NCBI GenBank assembly: GCA_046483025.1
Contig: JAWODZ010000116.1
Span: forward strand, 1-64,000
Length of the DNA: 64,000 bases
Origin: CAYUAG01 sp046483025
Lineage (GTDB): Bacteria > Zhuqueibacterota > QNDG01 > CAYUAG01
Direction of reading: 5' to 3'
This document shows, piece by piece, positions 36,767 through 45,528 of the stretch. The notes below the pieces were generated by a model that had not been told where the DNA came from, did not search any database, and was given only the letters and a program-made list of their open reading frames with translations. The position numbers and the translations under genes are program-made. The number at the start of each line of letters is the position of its first letter. The stretch's first letter is position 1.

Positions 36767-37366
36767 ATGAATATGTGGAAAGAATTTATAAAAGGATTAT
36801 ATAAAGAAAATCCTGTTTTTCGTCTCATGCTGGGCCTGTGTCCTGTACTGGCTGTCTCTACTTCTGTTAATAATGCAATTGGTATGGGTGCAGCTGCAAC
36901 CTTTGTTTTAGTGTGTTCTAACACGGTGGTTTCCATAATCAAAAAAGCAGTACCGGAAAAAATCCGCATCCCCATATTTATCATGATTATTGCTACTTTC
37001 GTCACCATTGTTCAACTGGTAATGGCTGCCTTTTTCCCGGCACTGAATAAATCTTTGGGAATTTTCATTCCTCTCATTGTGGTAAACTGTATTATTCTGG
37101 GACGAGCAGAGGCTTTTGCCAGAAAAAACAACTTATTTTTTTCTGTAATTGACGGCTTAGGCATGGGTATTGGTTTTACCCTGGCGCTTTCGATTATTGC
37201 AACATTCAGAGAAATTTTAGGCAATGGAACCTGGCTGGGTATTCCAGTCTTCCCGGATTCTTACCAGCCTGCAATAATGATGATTCTTGCTCCGGGTGCT
37301 TTTATAACCATTGGTTATTTAATTGCATTTTTAAACTGGATAGAACATAAAAGAATAAAAAATTAA
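36767..37366 (+). CDS. rnfE: Rnf complex subunit RnfE
   Basis: A 199-residue integral membrane subunit with six helices. LGLCPVLAVSTSVNNAIGMG and VVNCIILGRAEAFARKN carry the two Cys residues that, with those of RnfA, hold the intramembrane iron-sulfur cluster. Homologous to NqrD. It is 14 bases after rnfG and 13 before rnfA. RnfE and RnfA form the antiporter-like core through which Na+ or H+ is thought to move. Confidence 0.94.
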   Translation: MNMWKEFIKGLYKENPVFRLMLGLCPVLAVSTSVNNAIGMGAAATFVLVCSNTVVSIIKKAVPEKIRIPIFIMIIATFVTIVQLVMAAFFPALNKSLGIFIPLIVVNCIILGRAEAFARKNNLFFSVIDGLGMGIGFTLALSIIATFREILGNGTWLGIPVFPDSYQPAIMMILAPGAFITIGYLIAFLNWIEHKRIKN

Positions 37367-37379
37367 ACCGAGGTGATCA

Positions 37380-38015
37380 ATGGATTTTCAATCCCTTATA
37401 TTTATAGCAATAGGATCAATCTTTATTTCAAATTTCGTTCTTCATAAATTTTTAGGACTATGCCCCTATATAGGTGTCTCTAAACAACTTGATTCTGCTG
37501 TTGGTATGGGCATGGCAGTAATCTTTGTAATGACTATAGCCTCTATGGTAACCTGGATAATTTATAACTATTTCTTAGCTCCTACTCAGAATAATCTTAT
37601 TTATCAATGGTTCATGCACGGTCAGGGTAGCCCACCGGATCTTACCTATCTAAGAACAATTGCTTTTATTCTGGTTATTGCTACTTTAGTGCAATTTGTA
37701 GAAATGGTTATTCATAAACTTAGTCCTGGTCTCTATCGTTCTCTCGGAATTTATCTACCATTGATAACAACCAACTGTGCTATTATGGGAGTATCTTTGC
37801 TTAATATTAATGAAAATTATAATTTCATTGAAAGCATTATTAACGGAGCTGCTTCTGGCATAGGATTCACACTTGCACTGGTTTTAATGGCCGGATTAAG
37901 AGAAAAACTTGAATATGCTAACCTTCCTAAATCTATAAAAGGAGCTCCTATTGCTTTTATCATGGCAGGATTAATGTCCATGGCATTTCTTGGATTTGCA
38001 GGTCTTAAATTTTAA
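37380..38015 (+). CDS. rnfA: Rnf complex subunit RnfA
   Basis: A 211-residue membrane subunit homologous to NqrE and to RnfE. The two cluster Cys residues are in LGLCPYIGVS and TTNCAIMGVS. The length is about 20 residues above the usual 190; the excess lies near residues 65-90 in a loop (APTQNNLIYQW ... GSPPDL). It is the last gene of the rnf row: the next gene is tatC, and the usual neighbour rnfB is not found. Confidence 0.93.
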   Translation: MDFQSLIFIAIGSIFISNFVLHKFLGLCPYIGVSKQLDSAVGMGMAVIFVMTIASMVTWIIYNYFLAPTQNNLIYQWFMHGQGSPPDLTYLRTIAFILVIATLVQFVEMVIHKLSPGLYRSLGIYLPLITTNCAIMGVSLLNINENYNFIESIINGAASGIGFTLALVLMAGLREKLEYANLPKSIKGAPIAFIMAGLMSMAFLGFAGLKF

Positions 38016-38035
38016 TCATATTCCTTTCAACTCAA

Positions 38036-38842
38036 ATGAAATCAAAAAATACTGAAATGCCCTTTTTAGATCACCTGGAAGAACTTCGCAGAAGATTGAT
38101 TAAATGTATAGGCTCAGTAATTCTGTTTACATTTGTCGCCTTCCCTTTTATCAACCTGGTTTTAAATCTTCTCACCTACCCCAATGACAAACTGGAAAAA
38201 CCGGCTGAAATGATCTTCTTAAAGCCTACCGGGATGCTAATTGTCCGACTGCAGATAGCCATTACTCTGGGTGTTATCGTTTCCATACCAGTTCTTTTTT
38301 ATCAGTTCTGGAGTTTTATTGCTCCAGGTCTTCTGGAAAAAGAAAAGAAATATTTTTTGCCCGGTTTATTTTTTACCACCCTTTGTTTTTTAGGTGGTAT
38401 TGCCTTTTCCTATTTTATCTTAATTCCGATTGTACTGCCTTTTCTCTTTTCTATGGGTACTGAAACCATTAATCCTAAAATAAATATTAATGATTATCTG
38501 GGATTTGTATTACGAATAATTATTCTCTCAGGCATAATATTCGAACTGCCTGTGCTGTCTTTTTTTATTTCCAGAATAGGAATACTTACTCCATCATTTT
38601 TAAAAAAATACCGTAAATATAGTATTATTGTGGTTCTTATCATTTCTGCCTTAATCACCCCCCCTGATCCCATTAGTCAACTATTGATGGCAGGACCACT
38701 GGTAATTTTATATGAAATTAGTATCCTGGTTTCGCATTTTGGCATATATCTGAAAAAACGAAGTGATATGAAGTGGGAAAAAAAGTTTGACGACCAACAA
38801 AAAAATAAATCCCCGTCCTCTAAATCAAAATATCAGGGATAA
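38036..38842 (+). CDS. tatC: Sec-independent translocase subunit TatC
   Basis: A 268-residue TatC with six membrane helices. The start MPFLDHLEELRRRLIK is the conserved signal-binding N-terminus, including the FLDHLEELR motif. IAPGLLEKEKKYF, YFILIPIVLPFLF and LITPPDPISQ are further family marks. The end is a charged, lysine-rich tail. TatC exports folded cofactor-bearing proteins. No tatA or tatB lies beside it in this window. Confidence 0.95.
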   Translation: MKSKNTEMPFLDHLEELRRRLIKCIGSVILFTFVAFPFINLVLNLLTYPNDKLEKPAEMIFLKPTGMLIVRLQIAITLGVIVSIPVLFYQFWSFIAPGLLEKEKKYFLPGLFFTTLCFLGGIAFSYFILIPIVLPFLFSMGTETINPKININDYLGFVLRIIILSGIIFELPVLSFFISRIGILTPSFLKKYRKYSIIVVLIISALITPPDPISQLLMAGPLVILYEISILVSHFGIYLKKRSDMKWEKKFDDQQKNKSPSSKSKYQG

Positions 38843-38936
38843 ATAGTATCTGGTGAAAAAACTTCTAAATGATTTTTACCCTGACAGAGTTTCAAATTAA
38901 TTTATCAATATCATTTGAAGAATCTAATTTATTACC

Positions 38937-39089
38937 CTATAATTCCTTGAGGCTTTCTTTATAGTTTTTGAAAATTTCTTCACTTTGCTCCTCAATTGAA
39001 TATCTTTCGAATAGAAATTTTAGTTCTTCTTTGTCTTCACTTGTCATTTTCTTCACTTTTTCAACAACATTCGCAGAATCTGAACTCAT
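38937..39089 (-). CDS. Possible 50-residue antitoxin-like protein
   Basis: A short ORF on the minus strand, from ATG at 39089 to TAG at 38937. It is charged and helical: MSSDSANVVEKVKKMTSEDK at the start, then FLFERYSIEEQSEEIF and NYKESLKEL at the end. The residue pattern (Glu/Lys-rich, a central hydrophobic helix, closing with NYKESLKEL) is reminiscent of small antitoxins of type II modules, but no toxin gene is present beside it. AAGAAGAG lies just upstream as a weak ribosome-binding site. Treat as tentative. Confidence 0.4.
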   Translation of the reverse strand: MSSDSANVVEKVKKMTSEDKEELKFLFERYSIEEQSEEIFKNYKESLKEL

Positions 39090-39226
39090 ATAGTCTCTTC
39101 TTATAAAAATTATATGGTAATTTTACACGTCTAACACATTAGTATGTGGACAACGATCAACCCCCCGATTGTTGTCAATTGTTTCCCAACACCGGATGTC
39201 TAAGTTCAATCATAACAAACAGCATC

Positions 39227-39268
39227 AAAAACACCCGGGGTCAATAAAATATTGACACCCGGGTTTTT
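39227..39268. terminator. Strong bidirectional terminator hairpin
   Basis: CACCCGGGGTCAATA pairs with TATTGACACCCGGG (one bulged A) around a 3-base loop, flanked by A-rich sequence on the left and TTTTT on the right. It can end the minus-strand lipoprotein gene (stop at 39300) and, read the other way, any plus-strand transcript coming from the rnf-tatC genes. Confidence 0.85.
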
Positions 39269-39299
39269 CCAAAATCCCGTCCGGGTTAAACCATTAATT

Positions 39300-40427
39300 T
39301 CAATTCTCAATATCTCTGTTCACCAATGAGTTCATCTTATGCAGAATCCTGGAAATCATCTGATTCCGGTATTCATCATTAAACCAGGGTGATTTTTTAC
39401 TTTTCTTTAAATAAAGCTTACTAGTTCCTTTTGACATTACGATTTCAATATCTATAATCACATCAACTAAACTTCCTGTATCAAGTCCAAAAAATGATTC
39501 CAGTAATTCCATAACATCAATATCTTCAGTCTCTACATCATCCAAAAATTCTGATATTCCTATTGAAGATGTTAACGTTAAATTGCCACCCTGTAAAGAA
39601 TAGTCAAACTCTAAAGGTTCACCTTCTTCTCCTTCTGGTGGCCCTAATATCAATTTATCATTTTTAACAGACCAACTTCCAGTGATAGAAGTATCAACTT
39701 CAACAAAATCTTCAATGGTAAACTCAGCAGTAAACGTACTGTCCTGATTCAGAGTGACAGTACCCATATCCTCAGCTGGAATTGGTATAGGAAAAGGCAG
39801 TATTGAGGTTGGATCATTGGCACTGATGGATATAGTATTTGCAGTGATAATCCCATCTAAAATCACCTGTGCAGTATTGCCTGCTGTGTTCAATTTCGAA
39901 TTTGTAGAGCCAAATCCGGAAATAAATGTAGCATTGTTGGCAGTAACCTGTGCCTGAGTTTCGCTTATAGTAAAATCATCAATATCACCAAAATAATAAG
40001 TACTATCTGCGTCAGACAAAACCTGATACATTACATTCTGAGACAAACTTGAGAGACTGAAAAACAACATACTGGTAGTTGCTGTTGGTTTAAGTAATGC
40101 AGTAAGCATCATATCTTCAGAGATTAAAATAATTCGTGTGTCTTCCATGGGCAGATCAACAATATATTTTAGATCAGCAAGATAACCATCTGTTACAGAA
40201 ATAGCTCCGTTTGCTTCAGATAAAAAATCATTGGCAGTCTGGTTAGAATTTGTTTCTAATTTAGCATCAACAGTAGCACTCTGGGAAAGCCAGGTACCTA
40301 CCAGTGCAGAAAAATCAGTTGTTTCTGAATCACCATTGGAATCGGTTGAGTTCTTATCACAAAATATTACTAATAAAGAAATAGATAACACGAGGACAAT
40401 TAAATTTTTAAAAATATTTTTTTTCAT
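39300..40427 (-). CDS. Lipoprotein with lipocalin-like C-terminal region
   Basis: A 375-residue exported lipoprotein; Cys23 follows a hydrophobic stretch (NLIVLVLSISLLVIFC), and the next residue, Asp, can be a retention signal in some bacteria. The mature protein has an opening GTWLSQSATVDAK strand and a second set from about residue 230 (VTLNQDSTFTAEFTIEDF, GSWSVKNDKLILGPPEG, LTLTSSIG) that suggest a lipocalin-like or META-like barrel. The start at 40427 is set by GGAGGT four or five bases upstream. It stands alone with a terminator after it. The ligand is unknown. Confidence 0.65.
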   Translation of the reverse strand: MKKNIFKNLIVLVLSISLLVIFCDKNSTDSNGDSETTDFSALVGTWLSQSATVDAKLETNSNQTANDFLSEANGAISVTDGYLADLKYIVDLPMEDTRIILISEDMMLTALLKPTATTSMLFFSLSSLSQNVMYQVLSDADSTYYFGDIDDFTISETQAQVTANNATFISGFGSTNSKLNTAGNTAQVILDGIITANTISISANDPTSILPFPIPIPAEDMGTVTLNQDSTFTAEFTIEDFVEVDTSITGSWSVKNDKLILGPPEGEEGEPLEFDYSLQGGNLTLTSSIGISEFLDDVETEDIDVMELLESFFGLDTGSLVDVIIDIEIVMSKGTSKLYLKKSKKSPWFNDEYRNQMISRILHKMNSLVNRDIEN

Positions 40428-40640
40428 ATGTACCTCCATTAAAATTGTCAACATTATACTTTCTTTCAAATTTATTTACAAAATGTTTAGAATGCAAGAA
40501 ATTTTTTTACATTTTCTCAAATAATTTTTATATTTAACTTGGATTATAAAAAAAATTACTGTATATTTGAAACCATTTTTACTGAACTAAAAGTAAAAAT
40601 TAAAACATTATAACTTACAGAAATTTTAAAATTAACGAGT

Positions 40641-42719
40641 ATGAAGATGACTAACACAAATAAAAAATTACGTAACATTGGTATCAGCGCTCATATCGAC
40701 TCCGGAAAAACCACTCTTACGGAAAGAATTCTTTTCTACACCAAAAAAATTCATGCTATGCATGAGGTTCGGGGAAAAGATGGTGTTGGTGCTAAAATGG
40801 ACTCCATGGAACTGGAACGTGAACGAGGAATAACCATTTCCTCAGCTTCCACCAATGTAACCTGGAAAGACAATTCTATAAATATTATTGATACTCCTGG
40901 TCATGTTGATTTTACAGTAGAAGTTGAAAAAGCCTTACGGGTTATTGATGGTGCTATTCTGGTTTTATGCGCCACAGGAGGTGTTCAATCACAATCAATC
41001 ACTGTAGATCGACAAATGAAACGTTACCATGTCCCCCGTATTGCTTTTATAAATAAATGTGATCGTCTGGGAGCTAATCCCGAAAGTGTAACTAATCAAC
41101 TCCGTGACAAACTTGGTCATAATGCAGTAATGATGCAAATGCCTATTGGTATTGAAGACAGGTTTAAAGGTGTCATAGACCTGATACAGATGAAAGCTCT
41201 TTATTTTGAAGGTGATAATGGTGAAATAGTACGTAAAGAAGAGATACCTTCTGAACTTTTAAAAAAAGCCAAAGAAAAACGAGATATCCTTATTGATAAA
41301 GTCTCTATGTATAGCGATAAACTTTTAGAAGCTTACCTTGAAGACAAGGTAACCGAAGAGCTGCTTATAAATGCTATACGAAAAGGAACCCTAACCCTGG
41401 AATTTACCCCGGTGTTCATGGGAGCAGCTTTTAAAAACAAAGGAGTACAACCTGTTCTTGATGGAATTGTCAACTATCTGCCATCGCCTTCTGATGTAAA
41501 AAACACAGCTCTGGATCTTGACAATAATGAAAAAGAGATTGAGCTTACCCATAACCCTAAAGATCCCCTGGTTCTACTTGCTTTTAAACTAGATGACACT
41601 CGTTACGGACAATTAACCTATGTACGTATCTACCAGGGTGTACTGAAAAAGGGTGATGAAATATATAATGTACGGAGCAAAGATAAAGTACGTATTGGTC
41701 GCTTAATAAGAATGCATGCTAATGAAATGGAGGATATTGAAACTGCCAGACCTGGTGATATTGTTGCTTTATTTGGAGTTGACTGTGTCAGCGGTGACAC
41801 CTTTACTTCCGGAAAAGTAAATTACTCTCTGGTATCAATGTTTGTCCCTGATCCGGTAATCTCCTTATCATTAAAAACATATGACAATAAATCCGCAGAA
41901 AACATGGCTAAGGCACTAAATCGTTTTTCTAAAGAAGATCCAACCTTTAAAACGTATGTTGACCCGGAAACCAATGAATCAATTATAAAGGGCATGGGTG
42001 AACTCCACCTGGACGTATATATTGAAAGGATGAAAAGAGAATACGGTATTCAACTGAAAACAAGTCCTCCTCAGGTTGCTTATAAGGAAAGTATCACCAG
42101 AAAAGCTGAATTTAAATATACCCATAAAAAACAGACCGGGGGCGCAGGACAATACGGCCAGGTAGCTGGTACAATTGAGCCTGATCATGAAGAAGACTTT
42201 GAATTCATCAGTAATATTAAAGGTGGTAATATTCCTTCTGAATACATTCCTTCCTGTGAAAGTGGCTTTAAACAATGTCTGGAACAAGGACCAATAACCG
42301 GTTTCCCCATAGTAGGAATTAAGGTTATCTTAACCGATGGAGATTACCATCCGGTTGATTCATCAGATAAGGCCTTTCAGCAAGCCGCTAAAGGTGCTTT
42401 CAGACAAGTTTACCATAAATGCAAACCGATAATTCTCGAACCCATAATGAGGGTTTCAGTAGAAGTGCCTATAGAATTCCAGGGTAATGTTTTGAATAGC
42501 CTGAATCAGCGCCGGGGTACAATAATAAGTGCGATTGAGGAAAATAAATTTGCCAGAGTTGAAGCAGAAGTTCCTTTAAATGAGATGTTCGGTTACTCAA
42601 CTGTACTACGTTCCACAACTCAGGGAAAAGCTGAATTCTCCATGGAGTTTGCTCATTATTCTGAAGTACCTAAATCTTTATCCGAAGAATTGAAGGAAAA
42701 CTTAAAAAATAAACATTGA
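40641..42719 (+). CDS. fusA: Elongation factor G, spd/mtEFG1 type
   Basis: A 692-residue translocation GTPase. G1 is ISAHIDSGKTTLTERILFYT, then KMDSMELERERGITI (switch I), DTPGHVDFT (G3) and NKCD (G4). The AHIDSGKTT form of G1, where conventional EF-G has AHIDAGKTT, and the HEVRGKDGVGAKMDSM segment are characteristic of the spdEFG1/mitochondrial EFG1 branch rather than the classical one. In organisms with this type a second EF-G usually handles ribosome recycling. Only one is in this window. The protein has the normal domain IV end (GNVLNSLNQRRG, EMFGYSTVLRSTTQGKAEFSM). Confidence 0.94.
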   Translation: MKMTNTNKKLRNIGISAHIDSGKTTLTERILFYTKKIHAMHEVRGKDGVGAKMDSMELERERGITISSASTNVTWKDNSINIIDTPGHVDFTVEVEKALRVIDGAILVLCATGGVQSQSITVDRQMKRYHVPRIAFINKCDRLGANPESVTNQLRDKLGHNAVMMQMPIGIEDRFKGVIDLIQMKALYFEGDNGEIVRKEEIPSELLKKAKEKRDILIDKVSMYSDKLLEAYLEDKVTEELLINAIRKGTLTLEFTPVFMGAAFKNKGVQPVLDGIVNYLPSPSDVKNTALDLDNNEKEIELTHNPKDPLVLLAFKLDDTRYGQLTYVRIYQGVLKKGDEIYNVRSKDKVRIGRLIRMHANEMEDIETARPGDIVALFGVDCVSGDTFTSGKVNYSLVSMFVPDPVISLSLKTYDNKSAENMAKALNRFSKEDPTFKTYVDPETNESIIKGMGELHLDVYIERMKREYGIQLKTSPPQVAYKESITRKAEFKYTHKKQTGGAGQYGQVAGTIEPDHEEDFEFISNIKGGNIPSEYIPSCESGFKQCLEQGPITGFPIVGIKVILTDGDYHPVDSSDKAFQQAAKGAFRQVYHKCKPIILEPIMRVSVEVPIEFQGNVLNSLNQRRGTIISAIEENKFARVEAEVPLNEMFGYSTVLRSTTQGKAEFSMEFAHYSEVPKSLSEELKENLKNKH

Positions 42720-42728
42720 GGTGATTTA

Positions 42729-43439
42729 ATGTTAAGGGAAGAACTCATTAAACGCAGTCCTATCCGCATTTTTGAGAAAACCATCCACGGCGGGATTGGT
42801 AAAGGAAATCTGGGAGTGTTCACTGGAAGAAAAGGGGTAGGTAAAACTGCTTGTCTGGTACATCTTGCCGTAGATAAACTGTTATCTGAGAAAAAAGTTC
42901 TTCATATCTCTTTTTCCGAAGATCCTCATCACATAGAAAAATGGTATGAACAAACTTTTAAGGAAATTGCAAAAGCCTATAAACTTGACAATGTGCTTCA
43001 TAATCATGATCAAATCATCTCCAACCGCCTTATTATGAATTATAAACCTGACTACAATAATCTGAAAAAAACTATTAAAAGCATTAACAATTTTCTTAAA
43101 GATGCCGATTTTTACCCCGATATAATCATTATTGATGGATTTTCTTTTGAAAATGCATCAGAAAAAAATTTTACCCTTTGGAAGGAATTTGCTAAAGACT
43201 TAAAAATACCTTTGTGGTTTTCTGCAACCCTACACCGGGAAAATTTAAAGTTTGATGATAAAGGTATCCCGGCTCCGGTTAATAAATTTCAAAGTATCTT
43301 TACGGTGATAATTATGCTTCTGCCACAAAAGAATCATATTGATCTTTCTTTGTTAAAAGATCACCATGCAAAAAAAATCGACCCTTTGCAGTTAAAACTG
43401 GATCCTGAAACTCTGCTTATTGCAAATCACCGGGTATAA
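42729..43439 (+). CDS. KaiC/RecA-like P-loop protein
   Basis: A 236-residue soluble ATPase-like protein. Walker A is GRKGVGKTA (about residues 33-41), and a Walker B-like segment is IIIIDGF near residue 135. The overall plan (LGVFTGRKGVGKTACLVHLAVDKL, ISFSEDPHHIEKWYE) resembles single-domain RecA/KaiC-fold proteins found next to fusA-like or regulatory genes, mostly uncharacterised. GAGGTGAT is well placed before the ATG, and the gene starts 9 bases after the fusA stop, so it is probably co-transcribed. No function is assigned. Confidence 0.6.
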   Translation: MLREELIKRSPIRIFEKTIHGGIGKGNLGVFTGRKGVGKTACLVHLAVDKLLSEKKVLHISFSEDPHHIEKWYEQTFKEIAKAYKLDNVLHNHDQIISNRLIMNYKPDYNNLKKTIKSINNFLKDADFYPDIIIIDGFSFENASEKNFTLWKEFAKDLKIPLWFSATLHRENLKFDDKGIPAPVNKFQSIFTVIIMLLPQKNHIDLSLLKDHHAKKIDPLQLKLDPETLLIANHRV

Positions 43440-43577
43440 TAAAAGATAAAGGATAAAAGACAAGGGACACAGGATAAAGGATAAGATATTATAAAAATTT
43501 TGAATCCTAGATTAATATTGAATTCTCCTTGATTCCATTCCTCCTTTTCCCGTCCTCCCTTACAAAAGGAGCGCCTC

Positions 43578-43994
43578 ATGAAAAAACTTGCCCGCTTCAG
43601 TATTTCTATCGACACTGATCTTTTAAAACGTTTTGATGATTTTGTAAATAAACATGAATATAACAACCGCTCCGAAGCATTCAGAGATATTGTTCGAGAT
43701 AAACTGATACAGGAAGAATGGGAAACTGACGAAGTTGAAACCGTTGGTACACTGACTATAATATACAATCATCATCAGCATCGTTTGCAGGATAATCTAA
43801 CATCTCATCAGCACCGGCATCATGATGCAGTTATTTCTACTATGCATGTACACCTGGACCATGATAATTGCCTGGAAGTAATGGTTATTAAAGGAAATGC
43901 CAAACAAATCAGAACTTTTGCTAATGAACTGATCAGCACAAAAGGAGTAAAGCACGGAAAACTGGTAATGACTTCAAGCGGTGAAAATTTATAA
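43578..43994 (+). CDS. nikR: Nickel-responsive regulator NikR
   Basis: A 138-residue ribbon-helix-helix repressor. The N-terminal RHH domain (ARFSISIDTDLLKRFDDFV, YNNRSEAFRDIVRD) binds DNA and the ACT-like C-terminal domain binds Ni(II). The four nickel ligands are present in their usual spacing: His79, His90, His92 and Cys98 (QHRHHDAVISTMHVHLDHDNC). No nickel transporter or hydrogenase gene is in the window, and no NikR operator was recognised nearby. It faces a convergent barrel gene 18 bases away. Confidence 0.95.
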   Translation: MKKLARFSISIDTDLLKRFDDFVNKHEYNNRSEAFRDIVRDKLIQEEWETDEVETVGTLTIIYNHHQHRLQDNLTSHQHRHHDAVISTMHVHLDHDNCLEVMVIKGNAKQIRTFANELISTKGVKHGKLVMTSSGENL

Positions 43995-44012
43995 TAAGAT
44001 CAGAAAGACTGT

Positions 44013-45296
44013 TTAATAATATCTACGGTGCCTTCGACCATTCCCAAACCTGGGATTAACAATATTATTATATATAGAACCGAATTTATAACTGAATCCA
44101 ATACGAAAATTAAAACTGTAACCGGTTTCCAATTCCCTTCTGTTTAAAAGAATATCTTCTAATGCAACTTCAGTATTAGCCAGGTAAAGCTGATCGTGAA
44201 TGGCTGAAAAATGTCCCCAAAGATCAACTGAAAAACCTTTAAAAATCCGTATACTTAGGTTAGTACGGCAGGATAGATTGTTTTTGGTAATATCATGAAA
44301 ATAATGAGACCAGGTTAAATTAATCCATGCTTCTCCCCATGGTTCTATTAGGTTGAGAATTAAAGAAAGAGATTCTTTAGATAATTTTTCTGAGGTTTTG
44401 AAATAAACAGTTTCTTCATGATATTTATTATATTCATAGCCGGCCTTATAGAGAAATCGTAATTGTTTATGAGTAGACTGGGAATAAGGAAAAATATTAT
44501 ACTCAACAGCTGGTTGTGGCTTGATTTGAAATTCTAAATTTTGTCTTGTTGACGAACGTAGAGATAACCAGGCTCCAATTGACCAGTGATCTGTTAAACT
44601 TTTCACAAAAAGAGAACTAAAATTAAAAGTTCTGCTTATACTTCTTTCAGTGTCCTCATCTTCAGTCCAACTGTCAGAATCATAACGACCCCTCAACGAT
44701 ATTGATAATTTTGAAGCTTCAGTGATTCTGTCAATATCAATATCAGCATCATAAGACTCTTCCTCTCTAGTCTCCTCGATTTCAAAATCTGTACTGAAAC
44801 CAAGGTTAAACCGCCAATAATCCCATTTATCCTTAATTTCACTTTCTTCTTCTATATCTCCCTCTTTTACTTGCAGTTTAAGCATGTTTATCATAGGTGT
44901 TTTGGTAATATAGGGTGCGAGCCCTATTTTTAAAGTATGTATAAACTCTTCTCTTATTTCATATCTGGTGCTTGTACTTTTAGAGTAGTATTTCAAGGTA
45001 TTTTGTAATTTACTACATTCTTTCTGTCCAATGTATTGAATAGTATATTCTCTGCCGCCGCTTCCGGTCTGCATGGTAGTAACTAAGATATGAACATCAG
45101 CTTCCTTGGGATCTCTTACATAATTAACAAAAGTAATTTCCCTGCGAATATGATCTTCAAAAGGAACACGATCCAGATAAACATTTAGAGCCTGTTGTTT
45201 AAAGGATACCTTATCAGATTCTTCCTGCTGGGCATAAACTGGAATAATAAACATTAATACTAATAAAAACAAACTGAGTAACTTTATACTTTTCAC
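44013..45296 (-). CDS. Outer-membrane barrel protein of the FVNYVRD family
   Basis: A 427-residue exported protein (signal peptide KLLSLFLLVLMFIIPVYAQ). The opening REITFVNYVRDPKEADVHILVTTMQTGSGGREYTI and the YIGQKE that follows mark an uncharacterised family seen in Bacteroidetes and relatives: a small N-terminal domain, then a barrel. From about residue 165 many alternating strands occur (FNLGFSTDFEIEE, SISLRGRYDSDSW, WSIGAWLSLRSST). It ends in YNNIVNPRFGNGRRHRRYY rather than a canonical Phe. Transcribed divergently from the two-component pair, which may control it. Confidence 0.68.
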   Translation of the reverse strand: MKSIKLLSLFLLVLMFIIPVYAQQEESDKVSFKQQALNVYLDRVPFEDHIRREITFVNYVRDPKEADVHILVTTMQTGSGGREYTIQYIGQKECSKLQNTLKYYSKSTSTRYEIREEFIHTLKIGLAPYITKTPMINMLKLQVKEGDIEEESEIKDKWDYWRFNLGFSTDFEIEETREEESYDADIDIDRITEASKLSISLRGRYDSDSWTEDEDTERSISRTFNFSSLFVKSLTDHWSIGAWLSLRSSTRQNLEFQIKPQPAVEYNIFPYSQSTHKQLRFLYKAGYEYNKYHEETVYFKTSEKLSKESLSLILNLIEPWGEAWINLTWSHYFHDITKNNLSCRTNLSIRIFKGFSVDLWGHFSAIHDQLYLANTEVALEDILLNRRELETGYSFNFRIGFSYKFGSIYNNIVNPRFGNGRRHRRYY

Positions 45297-45373
45297 TAAA
45301 ATATCTCCTCTTTATTTTTAGTTGTCTTCAACTGTTTAAATATAAAAAAAATATATGAATTATACCTGTTAAA

Positions 45374-45395
45374 TTCATTACAATTCCATTACAAT
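45374..45395. promoter_or_regulatory. Tandem 11-bp direct repeat, candidate OmpR-type operator
   Basis: TTCATTACAAT (45374-45384) is followed at once by TCCATTACAAT (45385-45395), ten of eleven bases the same. OmpR/PhoB-type regulators bind such head-to-tail half-sites spaced by one helical turn. An inverted, partly similar site (ATTGTAAC) lies at about 45492. The repeat lies in the divergent region between the barrel gene and an OmpR-type regulator gene. Confidence 0.5.
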
Positions 45396-45528
45396 TTAAG
45401 ATTTCAGATTATCATCTTGATTATATCTTTATTAAACTCTATATTTTCTAATAAATGATAATAATTTTTATACAAGTAATAAAGAAATCAAATTGTAACA
45501 AAATAATATATATCGGGAATAGCAGACT

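Larger units (their letters stand above)
38843..39299. other. Intergenic region of about 460 bases
   Basis: It contains a possible 50-codon minus-strand ORF (38937-39089) and, near the right end, a strong hairpin terminator (39227-39268). The rest (39090-39226) has no recognised feature; there is a short GGTTGATC/GTTGTCCAC-like patch near 39150-39180 with GTTGTC/GACAAC arms. Confidence 0.5.

Noticed and set aside
33779..38015. Possible Na+-NQR operon
   Set aside because: The first gene encodes RnfC with two [4Fe-4S] motifs; there is no NqrA-like or NqrF-like protein, so Rnf is the better call.
40641..42719. Tetracycline-resistance ribosomal protection protein (TetM-like)
   Set aside because: The sequence has the EF-G switch and domain IV features and the spd/mtEFG1-type P-loop rather than TetM-specific ones.
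43440..43577. NikR operator (GTATGA-N-TCATAC) before nikR
   Set aside because: No such inverted repeat was found. The stretch is purine-rich GGATAAA-like repeated sequence.
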